From assembly GCA_902168105.1 (NCBI GenBank), contig CABHOY010000035.1:1-64000 (forward strand): a DNA stretch of 64,000 bases. The letters run 5' to 3'. Under the pieces are notes generated by a model. The model searched no databases. It was not told the DNA's origin and saw only the letters and a list, made by a program, of their open reading frames with translations. Each line of letters opens with the position of its first letter. Position 1 is the first letter of the stretch. Positions 63,183-64,000 of this stretch are shown piece after piece. The DNA comes from an uncultured Flavihumibacter sp. (lineage in GTDB: Bacteria > Bacteroidota > Bacteroidia > Chitinophagales > Chitinophagaceae). The position numbers were made by a program, and so were the translations under genes.

Positions 63183-63896
63183 TTATCCCTTCACCAGTGT
63201 ACCCACATTCTTACCCATAATTACCTGCAAGAGGTTTCCACCCTTATTCATATCGAATACGATAATAGGCAGTTTATTCTCCTGGCAAAGGGTAAATGCG
63301 GTCATATCCATCACGTTAAGTGATTTCTGATATACTTCAGAGAAGGTGATGGATTCGAAACGCGTAGCAGTCGGATCTTTCTCAGGATCTGCGGTGTAGA
63401 TACCATCTACACGTGTTCCTTTCAGGATCACATCCGCCTGTATTTCTATAGCACGGAGAGAGGCGGCGGTATCTGTCGTGAAATAAGGATTCCCTGTACC
63501 GGCACCGAAGATCACTACGCGACCTTTCTCAAGGTGACGGATGGCACGGCGGCGGATGTACGGTTCAGCGATCTGTTCCATTTTAATGGCTGACTGAAGG
63601 CGGGTATACAGTCCAACCTTTTCCAGGCCGCTCTGCATTGCCATGCCATTGATCACGGTAGCCAGCATCCCCATATAATCGCCCTGGGCTCTTTCAATGC
63701 CGGTTTCTGCCTCATTCATACCACGATAAATGTTACCTCCTCCAATTACTACGGCTACCTGCACACCCAGGTCCGTCACCGCTTTAATATCGTACGCATA
63801 CTGAGTGATCACTCTGTGATCGATACCATAATTACCTTCTCCCATCAGGGATTCACCGCTCAATTTGAGTAAAATACGCTTATACTTTGGCAACAT
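63183..63896 (-). CDS. pyrH: UMP kinase
   Basis: The protein is 237 residues. It phosphorylates UMP to UDP. Motifs include [104 protein letters not shown] and [27 protein letters not shown]. The bacterial hexameric amino-acid-kinase type is complete. No clear TAnnTTTG box was seen upstream. Confidence 0.96.
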   Translation of the reverse strand: MLPKYKRILLKLSGESLMGEGNYGIDHRVITQYAYDIKAVTDLGVQVAVVIGGGNIYRGMNEAETGIERAQGDYMGMLATVINGMAMQSGLEKVGLYTRLQSAIKMEQIAEPYIRRRAIRHLEKGRVVIFGAGTGNPYFTTDTAASLRAIEIQADVILKGTRVDGIYTADPEKDPTATRFESITFSEVYQKSLNVMDMTAFTLCQENKLPIIVFDMNKGGNLLQVIMGKNVGTLVKG

Positions 63897-64000
63897 GACT
63901 ATAGAAAAATGATATGAAAATGTTAGTTAGTAAATGTTTTACAGTGCCCGAATATATAAAAAAATGCGGAACACGCTATTTCCGGTATTGGGGAGTGGGA
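63897..64000. other. Region upstream of pyrH to the window end
   Basis: No gene is seen in the last 104 bases. CGAATATA at about 63951 is one base away from a minus-strand TAnnTTTG box (TATATTCG) and could be the pyrH promoter. Confidence 0.3.

Overview
The window reads as chromosome from a member of the Bacteroidota, most likely a Chitinophaga-like member of the Chitinophagaceae. This rests on the conserved order HU / mutY / ssb / gldE / gldD, gliding-motility lipoproteins, a SusD-like lipoprotein, BatB/BatC, ECF sigma factors paired with membrane anti-sigma-like proteins, the long form of IspG, ribosomal protein bTHX, and at least 17 copies of the Bacteroidota promoter element TAnnTTTG placed just before genes. 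The genus is inferred from gene style, not proven. No tRNA, rRNA, CRISPR array, complete insertion sequence or prophage was seen.

Layout. 1-6.9 kb: a divergent HU fragment, then mutY, ssb, gldE, gldD, a DUF3109 protein, a LutB-like iron-sulfur protein and a small membrane protein. 6.9-12.5 kb (minus strand): an ECF sigma factor with a TonB-like membrane partner, purH and comEC. 13-19.2 kb: a tricorn-type protease and a short-form carB, convergent on a perfect palindrome. 19.7-25.4 kb: a lipoprotein, a DeoR/MFS pair, a deoxyribonucleotidase, a degenerate REP-transposase relative and two small regulators. 25.6-34.6 kb: acs, an orphan SusD-like protein, an alpha/beta hydrolase, an L,D-transpeptidase and an M16 peptidase. 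34.6-37.3 kb: an ECF sigma / duplicated anti-sigma / outer-membrane barrel operon. 37.6-44.5 kb: kbl, a class D beta-lactamase-like lipoprotein, batBC, an AraC remnant and ispG. 44.5-49 kb: a tiny minus-strand gene candidate, a basic repeat protein, LysR, a lipocalin-like lipoprotein and a sigma factor with two anti-sigma-like paralogues. 49-64 kb: a UvrD-type helicase-nuclease, an Ig-like lipoprotein, recR, a split metH with a structured leader, xth, a DUF4286 protein, HU, bTHX, pdxH, a DUF3298 lipoprotein and pyrH.

Most genes are housekeeping: DNA repair (mutY, recR, xth, helicase-nuclease), nucleotide synthesis (purH, carB, pyrH), methionine and isoprenoid synthesis (metH, ispG), acetate and threonine use (acs, kbl) and envelope biogenesis. 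Three sigma/anti-sigma modules suggest envelope signalling. The least explained parts lie between genes: (i) a pseudoknot-like leader on metH; (ii) a divergent 35-codon reading frame ending in three cysteine codons with its own full promoter; (iii) a compact 29-codon gene candidate downstream of ispG whose ribosome binding site can fold into a hairpin; (iv) two intergenic elements with 11-bp periodicity; (v) a decayed AraC helix-turn-helix and a REP-transposase-like gene lacking one HUH histidine. All coordinates and pairings were worked out by eye, and no database search was possible.
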